Below, one piece after another: positions 24,501 to 39,500 of a stretch of DNA of 64,000 bases. The stretch spans positions 1 through 64,000 of the forward strand of contig JALJCS010000037.1 in NCBI GenBank assembly GCA_023055355.1, given 5' to 3'. The DNA is from Agelaius tricolor (lineage: Eukaryota; Chordata; Aves; Passeriformes; Icteridae). The notes beneath the pieces were generated by a model that had not been told where the DNA came from, did not search any database, and saw nothing but the letters and a program-made list of their open reading frames with translations. Positions within the stretch are counted from its first letter, which is position 1; every line of letters begins with the position of its first letter. The translations under genes were made by a program, and so were the position numbers.

Positions 24501-27500
24501 AGTACCCAGTTCAAACCCTTTCCCATGCTATATTTCTTGCTCCAAGTGTTTTAGATAAGTAGATCAAGAGTGGGTGTAGAAACAGGGCAGAAATCCAAGG
24601 CAGAGTTCCTTATAACAACACAGCTTGACTTGGAAGCAGCTCTTGCCATGAGTGTGCTGTCTCAAAGGGGAAGATCTTAGCAAAAAATAGCTTATCAGCT
24701 CACTCAGCTGAGGAAAAATCCCCAATATTTCAGCAATTTCAGCCTATCTGGGGAGTTGTAAAGAACTGCCTTGATGCAACGTGAGCTGGGCTCACGGGGC
24801 ACCAACCCAGCCACCCCTATGGACTCTCTCCTGTGCTGCTTGGGACAAGGGTTAAGATGTTTCTGGCCAATTAAACCCATCTAACAGCATTTTTCAGTGC
24901 ATTTTTCGGGCTCTGCTGGGCTCTCTGCCCCAGTCAGGCCCGTGCCCACCAGTGCCAGGTTTCTGTGAGTTGTGTTCAGCCGTTTGCAGAGCTCTTCTCA
25001 CCATCGGTCCCAGGGTACCTCGGGATCCTTTGGGGCCTTGGTTCCCCTTCGGCCCCTGCTTCCCTGGGGATCCCATCTCTCCAAGCTGCCCCTGGTAGCC
25101 TTTACTGCCCTGCAGAGCAAAGGCACTGACATCAGTGTGGGACAAAACTCCTTCTGCAGGAAAACGTCAGAGACGAGGAACAGGAGGGAGAACCACAGGC
25201 TGTGATGTTATCAAGGAGAGATGTTCCTACCTTCTGGCCAGGCTTGCCCTTTTCCCCCTGTTTTCCTGGTTTCCCTTCTGGTCCCTGGAAGGGGGAAAAA
25301 AAAAAAAAGCTGTTGGAATGGGAAAGCAAAGGAGTCACATCCCAACCAGCCACTCCCAAGCCATTTCCCTAGCACACAAAACTTGAGAGCATCCTCACCC
25401 ACACATGGGGGCCAACAAGGAGGCCAGGGAGTTGTGCAGGTCAGATCACAACCCACAGGTGCTACAGATGGAGGAAAACTCATTGCTTAAAGGTGGAAAG
25501 CTCTTTGTGCTCAAATGGCTATGGGGCAGCACAGCTGAAAGGTGATACTGTGATAATGTTGATGATGGTGACTTTGAAATGACATCCTGAAGATAGGTGG
25601 GTCATGGAAAACTGTGTCCATCTGTCTCCAAGGGTGCAAAAGAAGGATCTCCAGAAGTGCACCTTCCAGCCTCTGCTACAGAATGGGCTGAAATGTGGAA
25701 AACACATTTATGCTGATTCCCACAAAAGGTTTCCTCTGGTTTGCTCCTGAACCAGCAGTGAACCAGTAGGTATCAATACTTGCTAGGCACTAAATTAGGT
25801 ATTAATATAGGACCCTACCATTGATTCCACAGCACTTCTCCTTATTTTTTACCTTGTGAAAAAAGGCAATGGTTTCATTCTCTGTGCACCTACCACACAC
25901 AACCTCCTGCTCGCAGTGAAACCCCCTCCCACAGGCAGAAACCACAATCTACTGATCAGGCTTCTAGAAATGCAGTGGGATGCAAAACTTGAGGTGGGAG
26001 CCATGGCAAGCAGAGGCAGGAATGCTGAACTGCCTTCAGAACCCAGTGTGGGTGCAGAACCTGCTGCCCCTCCTCGCACCCACACCACAGGCATGTGCTA
26101 CCATGAGCAGCTAAATACAGCAGCCTCTCCTTAGGGACCTCAGGGAACTCATTTTTTCCAGTGTTTGACCCTGTTGGCTGCAAGGGAGACAGAATATTTT
26201 GAATTTGACAGAAAGAAGCAAAAAGTATAACTGAAGAAAATAACTCATGCTTTTTGACAATTGTGACAAACTTTCCAACAGCATCTCCACAACAGCACCA
26301 CCTCTCTCCCTCTGCTCCCCTCCTCCCAGCTAAGAAGGTATAATTTTCATCATGGTTGGTGTTGCAGTCTCAGCTGAATAAAAGCAACTTTTAAAGTGAG
26401 ACATATCGGGGGGTTTTCACTCTGATCTGAAACCTGGGCCTCAGAAGTGCCTGCTCTGAACACAAAGGAGCAATTCAGCCTCATTCCAACCCTAAAGGAT
26501 TGTGCCAGTTCACTTCCCCAGAGGGAATAGCTCCATTTTACCCAAGTCAAACATTTCAGGAGTCCACCTTGCCAACACCATTAGGCTTCACAAAGCACAG
26601 GTCCCTGCAGAGGAGCACATGAGCCTTGTTCTGTGTCTCTTCCATACTGCTCAGGGTTGGTTTTTTTTTGTGTGTGCTATTTTTTGCTGCCACTTTCCCA
26701 GAGATCACTTTTGGAGCTGCTTTCCCACAGATGCTGAGCAGCCGTGGCAGATGATGGGTGCCAAGCCTCCAGCATCACCCACAAGATTTACACTTCTGAC
26801 AGGAGTACAGAGAATGAAAGCACTGATTTCACTAATGAAAGCATTAGAAATGGCCAGAACCTTCCAGCTCCACAGCAGCTCACTGTGGGACCTGGTACTC
26901 AGCACCTGAAGCACAGTAACTCCACAGCCCCTGCTCTGCAGCAGTGCCCTGGCACATTATGGCTTAAAAATGTGGACAGGGAATAGTAGAATCAGTCAAA
27001 AAGCTTTGCTGTCAAAACAAGATGTGACCGAATAATGAGACAACTGGGGTTTTTAATCAGTTGCATAGTGTTTTTCCATCAGTCTCCCTGGACTGTCCTT
27101 TAAGAGCTTGTGGAAGCACAAGCAGTAGATGCTTCCTGCAGACAGGAGAAAGCCCATTTTAAGCTAGATCTGTTTCTAACCCAGTGATGGCCAAGGCCTT
27201 GGTCTGCTCCAGCAGAGCAGTTTTGCACACTCAGGTGTGCTCCTGGAACTGCAGTGCTGTGGCAGCTCATGGAACAAAGATTTCCATGCAAAGGTTCCAC
27301 CCCCAGGCTGAGAAAGTGTTATATTGTCTGTAAAAAATGCAGATAGCAGGACATTGGTGAGACACACTCTTTATCACTGGGCAGAGCAGGTGGTCCCCGT
27401 TCATGGGGAGGTCATGAGGATCTCACAGCTACCTCAGAAGAGTCTGAGGTACAGCCTGGCTCCCTCCACCAGGATACATCTCCCATGGGAGTTTCATGAC

Positions 27501-30500
27501 TGAAGCTTCTACCCTGCATTGGAAAATGTCTTTGTTTTTCAAGAAGACAAGTTTAGGCTTTAAATTTTCCCATCTGAGAAACAAAATTTCCACACTGCTC
27601 CTAAAATCTGCCAGCATTCAAGTTCCTGCTTGCACTCACCATCACGGAGTACAGATAGAATCATCTGGGAGAGGGTGAACAACAAAAACCAAACCAAACT
27701 TTGACAACCTCCTGCTCACAAAATTGAGCTCAATCCACAGTGAGACTGTGCTGAGTACAAACAGCTTCTCAGACTTTCTCAGGCCTCCTTCAGCTTGTCT
27801 TTTCCCTTGGTGGTGGGTGTGAACAGAGATATGGGCTCCAACAAACTCCTTGTACCATCTTCCCCTTATGACACATCAGCCTCAGGGAGCAGGGATGCTC
27901 ATCTGCTCCAGAAGGTTCTCCTGGGTCCTCCAGCTGGGGTGCAGCTCTCTCTCCATTGCTGAAGAAAAAAAACCAACCAACATTGGCAGCATCACCAGCT
28001 CCTGTCAGTGCCAGGGAGAGGAGCTGTCACTCACAGGAAGCCATGGAGACCTCGTTCCAAGCCTCCCTTGCTGTTCTTGACTCTCATCCACTGGTTAAAA
28101 GCTTGGCTGGCGTAAGAAAATGGGTCAAACCACGCTGGCGACGCCACGGGCAGAGACGTGGCTCAGATTCTGAGTTCCTGAGTCACCTCCTCGAGAGGAA
28201 TGAGCTCTATCAGTCAGGGACATTTCCCTGCTCTCCCAGCACGCTTTCTAGGACTTTGGCCAGCAAGCTCTGCTGGTGAGTGGGAAGCCTACCATGCGTC
28301 TGATTTTCCTGGATATGCTTTCTCCAAATGCACAGGAATTCTGCCCAGATGAATTTAGAGGCAGTTCAGCACTTGTCTGGGGTTCCCAGATATGTGATAT
28401 CTCTACTTGTGATGATCCAGATGTGGTTGCTGTTGCAATCCCAGATGTTCCCAGGGCAGATATGCAGGGGTTTGCACAGTTCCCAGAAATCACTGCACTG
28501 CCCTGCACATTTCACAGGGAAGGAAAAACCCAGCAACAACTTTGGTAGCCTTCAAAAATAGTCCCATCCTTTTTCTCTCCATTCTTCTGACTCATCTGTC
28601 CAGGGATAAAAAAAAAATTAGGGCCAGAAAAGGACGAAAAAAGAAAGAAAGGATAAAAATAAAATTCAATGAGATGTTATCTTCATCCAGGCTCTCCCCA
28701 AAGTACATTGGGAATGCAGCACCCTTTGGTACCTCTTTTACTGCAGTGTGAAGTTCCTCAGGTTCCTAAGATTTCTTCTCTCTTTAGCAGAGATAGGAGT
28801 GAGGGCAGAAGATGTACAAAAGCCTGCACATCAAAATAATGAAATCCAAGCTCCCTTTGCTGGACTCACATCAGCTGGGTCACTGTGCCAAGGCACTGAA
28901 CACTTGGTGCTTTTGTTCCCAAGGTTTGTACACATTTTGTTGTATGCCTTGGGTTACTGGTTTGCTGAGAAAATATATCTTCTTTCCAAGCTTCTTCCAT
29001 CAGTGGGGCTATTTTTAAATGGTGATTTCTCTTTATATGCTGCAGTCTTCACTAGAGAAGCATATCAGTACCTCCAGATGATGATGGTATTTGTGACCAG
29101 GGACAGTGGAAAGAAGCAGTTTTATTAAGTCACATGCCTTCAGCTATGCCAAAATATCCAAGGAAAGCAAAAAAAAAAAAATTATAGTCTTAGGTCTAGC
29201 ATGTTTAAAATTTCACTGTCATCTTCAGTAAGGACACAGATTTACAAGGATTTTTTTTAGTATAGCCTTAGATATTCCCCTAAGGGAAAGAAGAATGGTT
29301 TATTTTCCAATGCAAATTGGTTAATTTTTAAAGAAAAAGAAAAAGAGACTTCCAGCTGCTGATGGCCTTGACAGAAAAGTCAGATCTATTGCCCAGCACA
29401 ACAGCAACGTTTAGTGGGAGCAAATAGATGAGCAGCTCAGCTTTAAATTCTCCAGACATCAACAGTTGAAATCTATGTTCTGACAACAGCATCCAGAAAA
29501 ACAAAACAAGGAAGTTGAATGAACTGCAGAGAGATATGCCCTGAACAGAGCCAAACAACAAACAGGGCTCAAAATCCTGACCCAAACTTCCCCACAGCCA
29601 GTGATGCTCTTGCTGCAGGCAGTGGGTCGGGGAAGTGCTAACAGAGATGTGAGTCACCATCCTGCTCTGGCTCTTGGCATTCCAGAGGGCAAATGTGTTC
29701 CTGCCTTCCTTGCAGCACAGCACAGCACAGGAAGGAAGCTCTCAGGGCACAGAACTGCTGGGAGAGCTTCCCAAAGCTTGCCTCAGGTTGTTTCAGGATT
29801 GCTCAGGACTGCTGTGGAGCAGGAGCATATTTTCAAACTATTGTTTCTTTTGTGTGTGTGTGTCGTTGAGTGAAGGTCTGAGGTCACTCCTCCCTCCCAA
29901 AAATAAGGCAGGAAGAAACAGAACCACCAGAATACAGCTACTGAGCAAAGGAAAAAAGTGACATGGTGACAGGGAAAAAAAGAAAAGATAGTTTGAGGCA
30001 CTGGATGTAAAAAGGGCAGGAAAACTAAAAGCAGCAATAAAGGTAGGAAGCATGAACCATAGGATGACCATGCCCATATTGTCCAGGCCCAGCCAGTGAG
30101 CTCATTTAAAGGGAAATGAAAAAGCCCCATATAATTTCCTACTGCTCAGCAATGTCTCCATATGAGAACCTCTACTTAATAAACTTTGATGGAGAGAAGC
30201 CTCCCCCCATGGAGGACAGTTCACAAACACTCAGGAAATTAGTGGGATTATTTAGGCCGGGCATTTGAAGACATAAATGTTTTGGATTTATAAGAAACAC
30301 ATTTCATAATCACTCTGCCTAGCAGTAGTCTGGAAGGGGAGGAGACAGGGCAGCAGCTCCTGAATGAGTATGGGGAAAGAAGAAAGACTCAACTGTTCTC
30401 GAGAAGAAAGACCTGATTGTGCTGTGAGCTTCAGAGGGTTTCACTGGGAGCACTGGGAAGTAATGGGCTCTTGGCCTGCCTGTGGAAACCCGAGTGGGGA

Positions 30501-33500
30501 GTGCAGGTAGAGCTGGCTGTGCTCAAAGAAACAGCAAATTGGGGAAATCCTATAAAAAGGTCTTGGATGGCAAGGCTGCAGCCAGAGTGGCTGTGACTTT
30601 CCTTTCAGCTGAGCTCCTCGGCTCAAAATGGGAATCCAACCCCAAGTTGTGCATCCTGAACTCTCTGCTTAAGAGCAAACTCTTATCTGCATGCAGCTGT
30701 TGCTCTGAAACTTGCTGCTTTCAGTTTTGTGGAGGAGGAGATCTATTTAACTTGATTTTTCTGAGCAGCCACAGTGTAAGGCAGCAAAGAGTCCTGCACA
30801 GAGCAGTGCTGTGTGCTCTGAGCTGCTCTGGTTCAGTCTGATAGCCCTGAACTGCCACTAATTTGTTGTTTCTGGGATAATCCTTTTTTTCCCCACTCTC
30901 TTTGCCTCTCCTTCTTCATCTCTAAGAAAGCACAGGAGACAAGATGCCACTGAAATGCTTGATGGATGAGTGGAAAGTGTAAGAAAAGTGCAAGGCCCCA
31001 TCCCCACTGAGCTGTGAAGCTTTCATACACAGTGAAACCAAAATGCTCCAAAAAATTAGTGCTGGAATCTGACAATGGGAAAGAAAAGAGTAGAGAGAGC
31101 ACCTGGGCAGCACAGCTCTGACTGACACTCCCCCAAACACTAAGGGTTAATAGCTTCCTTTTGAAGGACACAGATGCCCTGGGGTTGTGGAAGAGGAGGG
31201 GAGTGAAATCCTCTCTTGCAATAAGGAGGGGAATCTTGGAGCAACTGCCCAAAAAAGTGTGTCTCCTTCGTCTGAGTCAGGAAAGAAACCGTGCCAAGCC
31301 AATGGGATTTATTTCAAATTCTGGCTCATTTTGACTCCTGTTAACTCTAAACTAAGACCAGCTGGGATCAGGCTGCCTTCCCCAGCAGCAGAGCCTGGCC
31401 CCTCAGCTGCTGGAGAGCAGCCTCAGTTGCTGCAAGCAGCAGTTCCCTGGGGATTGGGAAAGCTCTGTGATTCCCTGCAGGATGCTCAGGGCTCACAGGT
31501 AGCCCTGCTCTGCTCCAAAGGTGTCAGTGGATTTGCTGGGCTGAGTCACAGAGAGCAGAATGGCAAATAAAGGGGGAAAAGTCCCACACAATATCGCCCA
31601 AACAACAAAATCCAGCATGTACCTCTGCATTAAGTGGGTGTTCAGGAAAGGCTGACCATGGGGCCACCAGCACTGATTGTCAAAGCAAGAGGAGAAGCTG
31701 ATTGCAGCTGTGGGCAGGGGTGCCCAGGGATGCCCACCTTGGGTCTAGGAGGGGAAACAGAGAGACCCAGACCTGCATCTCCACAGAGAAGCATTGCCCT
31801 GGCTCTTGGTCTCAAACTCTTCAAAGCAGAGGTTTTCAGCATATTTCACTGCATTTCTGAGCAACTTTATTCACCTTTGACAAATACCTGCTTATGGCTT
31901 TCCTGGGTGTTGGTCTGCACGAGCAATGATACTCCAGGGCTGTAACTCAAGGACACACCAAGGCCAAGTGCAAACACCTTCAGCCCTGGAAAATGGGCTC
32001 CAGTATAGGAACTGCCCCCCTGATATAGCAGCTACTGGAAAGGACAGGCTGTAGGGCAGGAGGATGGTCTGTTGTGACCCCCTCTGCCACTGACTGACCT
32101 CCTGCATCACCCTGGACCCCTTTACTGTCCTGTGCATCTGCTCCTAACACTTTATTCAAGGGCAGGATTTGGAGTAACACACTCATTTCCTAAGATTTAG
32201 GGTGTGAGGATCTTGCTGGTACCACAGACACACTGCCCTCCCCTGCACAGCCAGCCTGGTGTTCTCCATTCCTTCCTCTGCTCAGTCAGAGGGTGACCCC
32301 ACACTCCCTAGCTGGGGCATTTTAAGAAATTTCATTCAAGTAATTACTGCACAGACAGCCCATGGTCCAGGGCACAAAAATCAGCTTTTCCAGGAAACAA
32401 CAGCTCAGTACATTATCAAAAAAACCCCATAAAATTCCTGCATGGAGAGCAGAGATTAAAACCAGGGGTGACTCCAGGATTGTCCTCAGTGTTTTCAGGG
32501 AGCTGGATGCCATGGATGTGGTGCTGCCAGCTGTGGCTGAGCTCATGTGCATGCAGAGAATGGCTGGATTCAGCAGCAGCAGAGCGAGGGGCTTTGTTGC
32601 AGAAAACCTTTGAATCGTGTTTTCAGTGGCAGGAAACAGAAAAGAACAAAGAGCAAAAACCACTCTGGGACAAATTCTGCTGTAAGTGGTGTTTGGACAG
32701 CATTGTACAAGAGCAATGTGTCGGATGAGAAGATGCTCCTGCTCTGCCCTGGCACTGCAGAGCCCAGAGGGCAGCCTGGCATTGCAGCTCTGCCAGCTCA
32801 GAGCAGAAGGTCCATCCTGGCCAGCAAGTCATCCTTCCACTTCAGGATTGTAGCCTGGAGATGAGACAGGGACAGAAATGTGGTGGGAAGGATCCTGAGG
32901 ACACCATCCAGAGCTGTGTGTGGGGCTGCTGCTGCTCTGGGGAGCGACCACAGCACCAGAGCCAAGAGCCACAAGTTCACTCCACGCTCTGCACTGGGCT
33001 GGAGAGTGGCTTGATCTTGTGAGTTCCCTCAAAAAACCTTCTCAGCTCTCCAGCCCAGCCCAGCCCTGTCAGTCTACCCTCCTGAAGAGCAAATGAAAGG
33101 ACTTTGGATCTTGTTGCACCAGAGCAAAAGGATTTACAGCCCTTCAAGCTCTTCTGGGCTGATGGTGCACATCTGCATGCCACAACGGGGCCGGCAAAGG
33201 CAGCAAGATCTTCTCTGATGTAATTGTTTATGGCAATTCAGAGCACTGGAGTGTCTGGCTCGAAGCTTTCTGAGTCCTGACATGGCTCAAATGACACTGC
33301 AGATAGGATTTCAGGTTAAAATTGAAGTGAAAAGAACTCGACTCCCAGTTTTGCTGAACAATGAGGGAATTTCTTGTTTCCGAGCATGTTGTAGTTCAGT
33401 ATTTCCAGGCTCTCCAATTGCTTTCCTGGAACTGTAAACCCCTTGCTATCAGATGTCTGCCGTGTATGGCAACCAGCACATTACACAAACCACAGTGCAG

Positions 33501-36500
33501 AGCCACAGAGCACAGCTGGAAACCCATCACCTCCCTCCTCCAACTGGCCTGGGCCTTCCTCAGCCACTGCTGCATCTGTCATCCTCCCAGGGAAGGGCTG
33601 GAATGCCACATTTGCTGTCACTGCAGAGGAGAAGCAGCAGAGGGAAACACTTTTTGGGGGAAGAGGTTGTTCTCAGGGCAGGTTGTTGGTGGCACATCAG
33701 TGACTTCAGCCTCTTTTACCATCCTCTGATGCCATGAGCAGCTCTGATGGGCAGTCAGATCCTTTGTGAGTGCAGGTTACTCTCCAGGGATGTTCTCTGG
33801 GTGTTTCAGGCTCTGTGGCACTATTCCCTCACAGCCTTACAGATGAGCAGATAAATGATCTTTTTATTTTGGCAAACCACACCATGACACTTGCGCTGCT
33901 GAGGGATGCCTTGCCAGAGTTCACCAGACTCTTGTACTTTCCAGTGTCCCCACACAGTGAGGAGAATATCCTTGCTCTGCCTTGCCCATACAAAAGTTCT
34001 GGATTTCCAGCCAGTCTCTCTGAATGCAGGTGCCCAAGCAGTCCCTGGTGCTCTGCAAGGAGAAGGGATTTTCAGCCTTCTGTTGCTCAAACCAGGGGGC
34101 AAATGGCCGTGTTCAGAAGAGAGTCAAGGTCAAGTGAAGGCAGTGAGTTTGTGTTAGAAGACAGAAACCTCTGGGAGGAGATAATTCATGGGCAAGCAGC
34201 TCAGGAAAGGTGCACATCTCTGGAAATTCCAACTGGATTTCTCTTCTATGGCCAGGGGGACGACTGGCCCATTCCTCCACTGAGCAGGAACTAGAGCTGA
34301 AAGGAGCAGTGTGAACTTGGACAAAGTGACCAAAAGATAGAGGATACTCATTTATCTCAGCTCCAGCTGCCTCGAGCCCTGCCAGCCACAGCTGTGCAGC
34401 TCATGGACCATCTCAGCTGCCAGGTTTGTTTGCTGAAATCCACTGAAACACGTACAAACCACCCCTGGAGACTCGACTGGGGCCTCCCTGCTGCTTTCCG
34501 TTTGAGACTCAAAACCACAGTGGAAACCGGTTTGCAGATACGTTAATGCTGGAAATGGCTGAGCCAAGTGCAAGCTAAAGAGCTCTGGAAAACCTTCCTT
34601 GAGCACTGAGGGAAGTTTGGTTGTGCTCAGGCAGTCATTGCTACCAGCATCAGGATGAGCCTCTGGAAAATGAAGCCTTGCTCAGGAGAGCCAGATGTGC
34701 CTGTGCTGAGCCCACTGATCACCAGGTGAGTGTCTCTCTTCTGCAGGACCCAAAAGGGCAGCACAGACCCTCTGTGCTTCCTCCAGCTTTCCAAGTTGCT
34801 CTGGGGTACATCTGCCATCTCCAGGGAGCTCCAGGACTGCAGAGCCTCCAATCTCCTACCATCCTTCACGCTGGCCTGCTGCCACATTAGGTGTGAGCTG
34901 GTGGTGCCAAATTCCCCAGCTCCTCTACCTGCTCTGCCAGCACCAGCCTCTGCTGCAGCCAGGATACACAAATCAGGCTGAAAATGTACCAGCAGTGAAG
35001 TCAGATCCTTTCAGAGCAATCTGGCACCTCATTTCCTACATCTGTCACAAGGACACTTGATAGTGAAGTGTCACATTCCTGTAGACATAAGCAAAATAAA
35101 GATTAAGACTAAACATTTCCTTGGCATTAACGACAAACCTTCAGGACATGGTGTGGCTGCAGAACCCTGTGATGAAAAGGGGTTTTTCCAGAGGTTGTTG
35201 CTGTCCATGGAGAGCACATTCCTGTGGGTGCTCCCTCTGGAGTAACACAGGGACAAGCCAAGGTTTAGGAGAACCTTTTACGTGTCCACAATTGCAGGTG
35301 GGCATCAGATTCCTCAAACTAACTTCCAGAAGCAGAAGATGAGCTTCACAGCCCCAAATGGAGCTAGAGTTTGTTGGCACAGGTAACTGCACAGATCCTT
35401 GTGTGTGCATCTCTCCTAAGGGCACAGAAGCATCAACACCTTCCCTGTGCCCTTTGTAGCTGAGCAGGAAATCCCAACAAATACTGGAGCTGAGGAAAAG
35501 CCCAGGAAAGCATCACTGGATCCTGGCAGGATTGTGGTGAAGCACAGATGCCAGGAGAGGCCAAATGGAGATGCAATAGCCAAAGATGAAGTTCTTACCA
35601 CCATCTAAAGTGACTATTGGACAGCAGGACACTGTCACATCAGAAGTGTTAGAACCATTCACAACAGGGTGCTGTGGAATCACTCAGTTCCTGCACATCC
35701 AAACCCAAAATGCTCCCTCTCCCTCCAATCCAAGCACCTCCAACACCTTCCCCAACCAACTTCTATGCCAGCAAACAAATCCTGGACATGAGTTTGTCAC
35801 CTTGATATCTGCCCTTGGGTGAACAACTTTCACAACTTCCCCATGACAGATTTTTTGTTATCTTAGTCCAGCAGTCTTAAAGACTTCTGTGCATTGTGCA
35901 GTTTGTGGTGGCTTTTGCAGCATGTCCTCCAGGGCATGGCTTGGCTGGATATTCCAGCTTCTGACCCTCAGAGGGCTTGCAGTTATCTCCATCTGAGCTG
36001 TGAACCTCATCTTGACTGAAATCTAAGGAAGATCCCACTGATATTTCTACTCCCCATGGGAATGTAGAATGAAATTCTCAGTAATGGGAAGAGGAAAATA
36101 ATTTGTGCTTCTGTCAGAGGAATTCCATATTTAAATGACCTCAGTGAGCACAGGAGGAACACTAGGCTGTGTATTAGGTAACAGTGTCTGGCAGGGCAGG
36201 CAGCACTATCTGGAGACTGTGCAGGTCTGAAAGTCTGCCTGAGCTTAGGCACAAGGAAATACAAAGAAGTATATTAAAATAGTAGATGGAAATATAGCAC
36301 TTTGCAGTAAAAAAGAAAAACCAAACCGAAAGGGAGTGATTATGAGCAGGAATCTTGGCTCTATTGACTGCTTTTTTTTTTTTTTAATAAAACAGAAAAC
36401 ACCATCATGTTCCCAGGGACATGCTGGCAAACAGCAGGGACAGAGTCTGACAGAATCTGTATTTTATACTTTATAACTTAATATGGCTTTTGCATGATTT

Positions 36501-39500
36501 TCGTATTTTTATTGGTTCTTAAAACATACACAATATAAACACGTGAAGCAGCCAGAAGTACAGCACAGCACATGGAGGGCCACTGTCCAGCTGTGCCAGC
36601 CTGCAGCTGGGAAGGAGCTGGGCTGTTGGGGACCACCCTTGCCTGTGGCATGATCCCAATCCTGAAAGGGCTCCCTGTTGGGGACAGGGGCCTGTGGCCA
36701 AGGGTGGCCTTATTTGGGGCAGGATTATGGGCTTCTTCTGCACATTTATGGTGCTGCACTATAGCATTAAGCCAATGTTTCCACTTTCTAGTTGAGTCAG
36801 TGCTCAAATCCCAACCTCAGCCCAAAAATAACATAAATCCATCTCTTTTTGCTGCTTCCATCCCCTCACACCCTTCTCCCTGCCCTCCTTTTAGCCAGCC
36901 ACAACAGCACCAAGAGGAAAATCAACGTTTCACCACGGAGCATCCACCCAGGGCTCGGCAGTACCTGCTGGCCCTGCTGCTTCACACCCAGCCCAGGCTG
37001 GGAGTTCAGAGCTGCCTTTACACTTGGGCTTCTTGTTCCTTCTCCACAGATGTGTGGGGTTGGAGCTGGTGTGTTTCCCAGCTGCATGAGGGGTAAGGCC
37101 ACAGGGAGCAGTGAATCCCACTGAGCTGGGCTGCCCCTCTGCTCTGTGAGCCTTGCAAAGCCATCACTGCTGGTAACTCTGATCCAAGACAACAATCACA
37201 ATGAATAAACCATGTCAGCAACCTGACAAACTCCACATCTCAAGCAGAAAGGCCTGACTTGCAGAGCAGCCCACTGGGGCACTGGGCAGAGCCTTCTTTC
37301 ACCTGGCACTGCCCTGCTTCCTCTCAGCTCAGAGCCAGAATCAAACTTTTTCTTTCTACAGCACCAAGATCAGACCTCTAAAACCCAGACATGCCCAGGA
37401 TATTCATTGAGAATTCATGACTCATATCCTGCTGATTTCTTCTAGTTGTTTTCTATATTTAATGGGGAAATCCTAGAAGGGAAGAGCAGAAGCAAGCAAG
37501 TAACCATCAGAGAAGGCACAAGGTGGCCAATTCCAAGCTCCTGGCCCAAGGCAGATGTAGATGTGGCAACCAGGGAAAAATCAGCCCCTCTCAGTCCTCT
37601 GGACCTCCCCCTCTAACACATCTTACAGAGGTGTGGGAGGGAGGCACATCCCTCATTTCTCAAAGCCTGTGGCAGGTCAGATTCCCATTCTCAAGTGTGA
37701 CTCCTAGCTGAAAAACCAAACCCTCTCCTGGACATATTTTGTCATGAAAAACAACACACTTTACCATAATGTTTAGGACAAGTTACATCTCAGGGGAGCT
37801 CCTGCCCTGAGCAGTGGCCTGGGTCACAAACCCATCAGAGCAGGAGCCCAGGGGTGCCCAGGGCTGGTTCACAGACTCACTCGGACACCTGGGATGCCGG
37901 GATATCCAGGAGCTCCTTCCTTCCCCTTCAGCCCTTCACTGCCCTTCTCTCCTTTCTCTCCTTCTGGGCCTTGCTCTCCTTTGTCTCCCTGTGGAAGAGA
38001 GGAGGGTGGGAGGTTTTCATACCCACACAACACGTGGGTCACTCTGCAAAGGTCCCTGCGAGGGAAAACCCCACCACATAATTAATATTTCAGGAGTCTG
38101 AGAGGAAAAGAGCCTGCAAGAAAAGGGATGAATGAGGATGAGTCATAATACACTTGACATTTAAAAAAAGGAGCAAACCCAGGTTTCTTTTCTTTAAAAT
38201 CTCTTGGCTGAAGGAGAAAGAACTCCCCCATTACACAGAGTAACCTGAACCCCTTTGCTTCTCCTGAACCTCCCACGTGAATGAGGCAGGCAGACAAGAT
38301 GTGAAAGTCTCCCTTGCCTCATCCAGAAGCCCTGAGCTTGGGATACTGAAAGAATTTTAATGGGATGGGTTTGTCTGGAACAGCTGCTCAGCTCCTGCTG
38401 CCAAACAGAAATCAGCCCAGGGCTCCAATAAACACTCTGTGAAACTGTGTCACTGTGCCCTGTAAAGCATCCATGGCCTGAGCAGTGGGTATGCTGTCAA
38501 ATCACTGCTCTGGCAATTGCAGAATCACAGAATCAAAGAGTCATTTGGGTTGGAAAAGATGTTTAAGATGAATTAATCCAAGCTTCAACCTAGCACTGAC
38601 AAGGCCACCACTGAACCATGTCCCCAAGTGCCACTTGTAGGGACAGTGACTCCACCACTTCCTGTTATAATGCCTGGCCACCCTTTCAGTGGAGAAATTT
38701 TCCCAATACCCATTTAAAGCTCCCCTAGTGAAACCAATTGTTGAAATTTATGAAAAAATCTGGCAGATAATAAAATTTCAGCATTTGGCAAGATCAACCA
38801 ACTGGAACACAGACCAGAAATATAATAATAGAAGTGTAAGAAGTAAATGTATAGCCGCTTTTTTTAAATCAAAATAAATAAAATATTGTAAATATTTTGT
38901 ATTATTCATTACTACCACTCAAAATTATAGGCAGACAATGATAAAGGGCAGTTTTATACTGAGAGCAACATGTGCAGCCAAGCAGCCTTGAACTGAACCA
39001 TTTTCCTCTTGCACCTGTGTTGGGAGAGCTCAACAAGATCCCATCTGGTTAAAGAGCACAGACACATCTGCTGAAGTGTCCAGAGACACATTTGGGGTGG
39101 AAAGAGCTGGTTTGGTTCAAGAGCTCCTGGGCACAGCCAGCAGTGCAAGGGAATACAGAAGCCTTGATTGTCCTCAAGGAAGAGATTTTTGGTCCAACAT
39201 TCAGAGATAAGCAGAAGTAGAGACACATGGCGAATAGTTTAACTAGAAAGAAGCAATAAAGTGCATTGTTGTGGGATGGGCTGCTCTTTCTTTCCATGGA
39301 ACAAAATTGTTGGCCTGTTTGGAAAGGCTGGCTGTGCAGGACAGGAATCAGAGCCCTGTTCCAAAGGCAAGGTAGCAAACTCCCAGCAGTGAGAGACAGA
39401 GCAAACCCTGAGTGAGATCCTGGGGCTCTGCCAAGGGAAGGGGATCTGGTTTCTTTACTCTCTAACATTGTTCTGGTCAGTGGTGCAGGGGAGAGTGATG

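Noticed and set aside
36371..36385. Poly-T/A runs in large introns as retrocopy tails
   Set aside because: No adjacent gene-like sequence or target duplication was visible, so they are only homopolymers.
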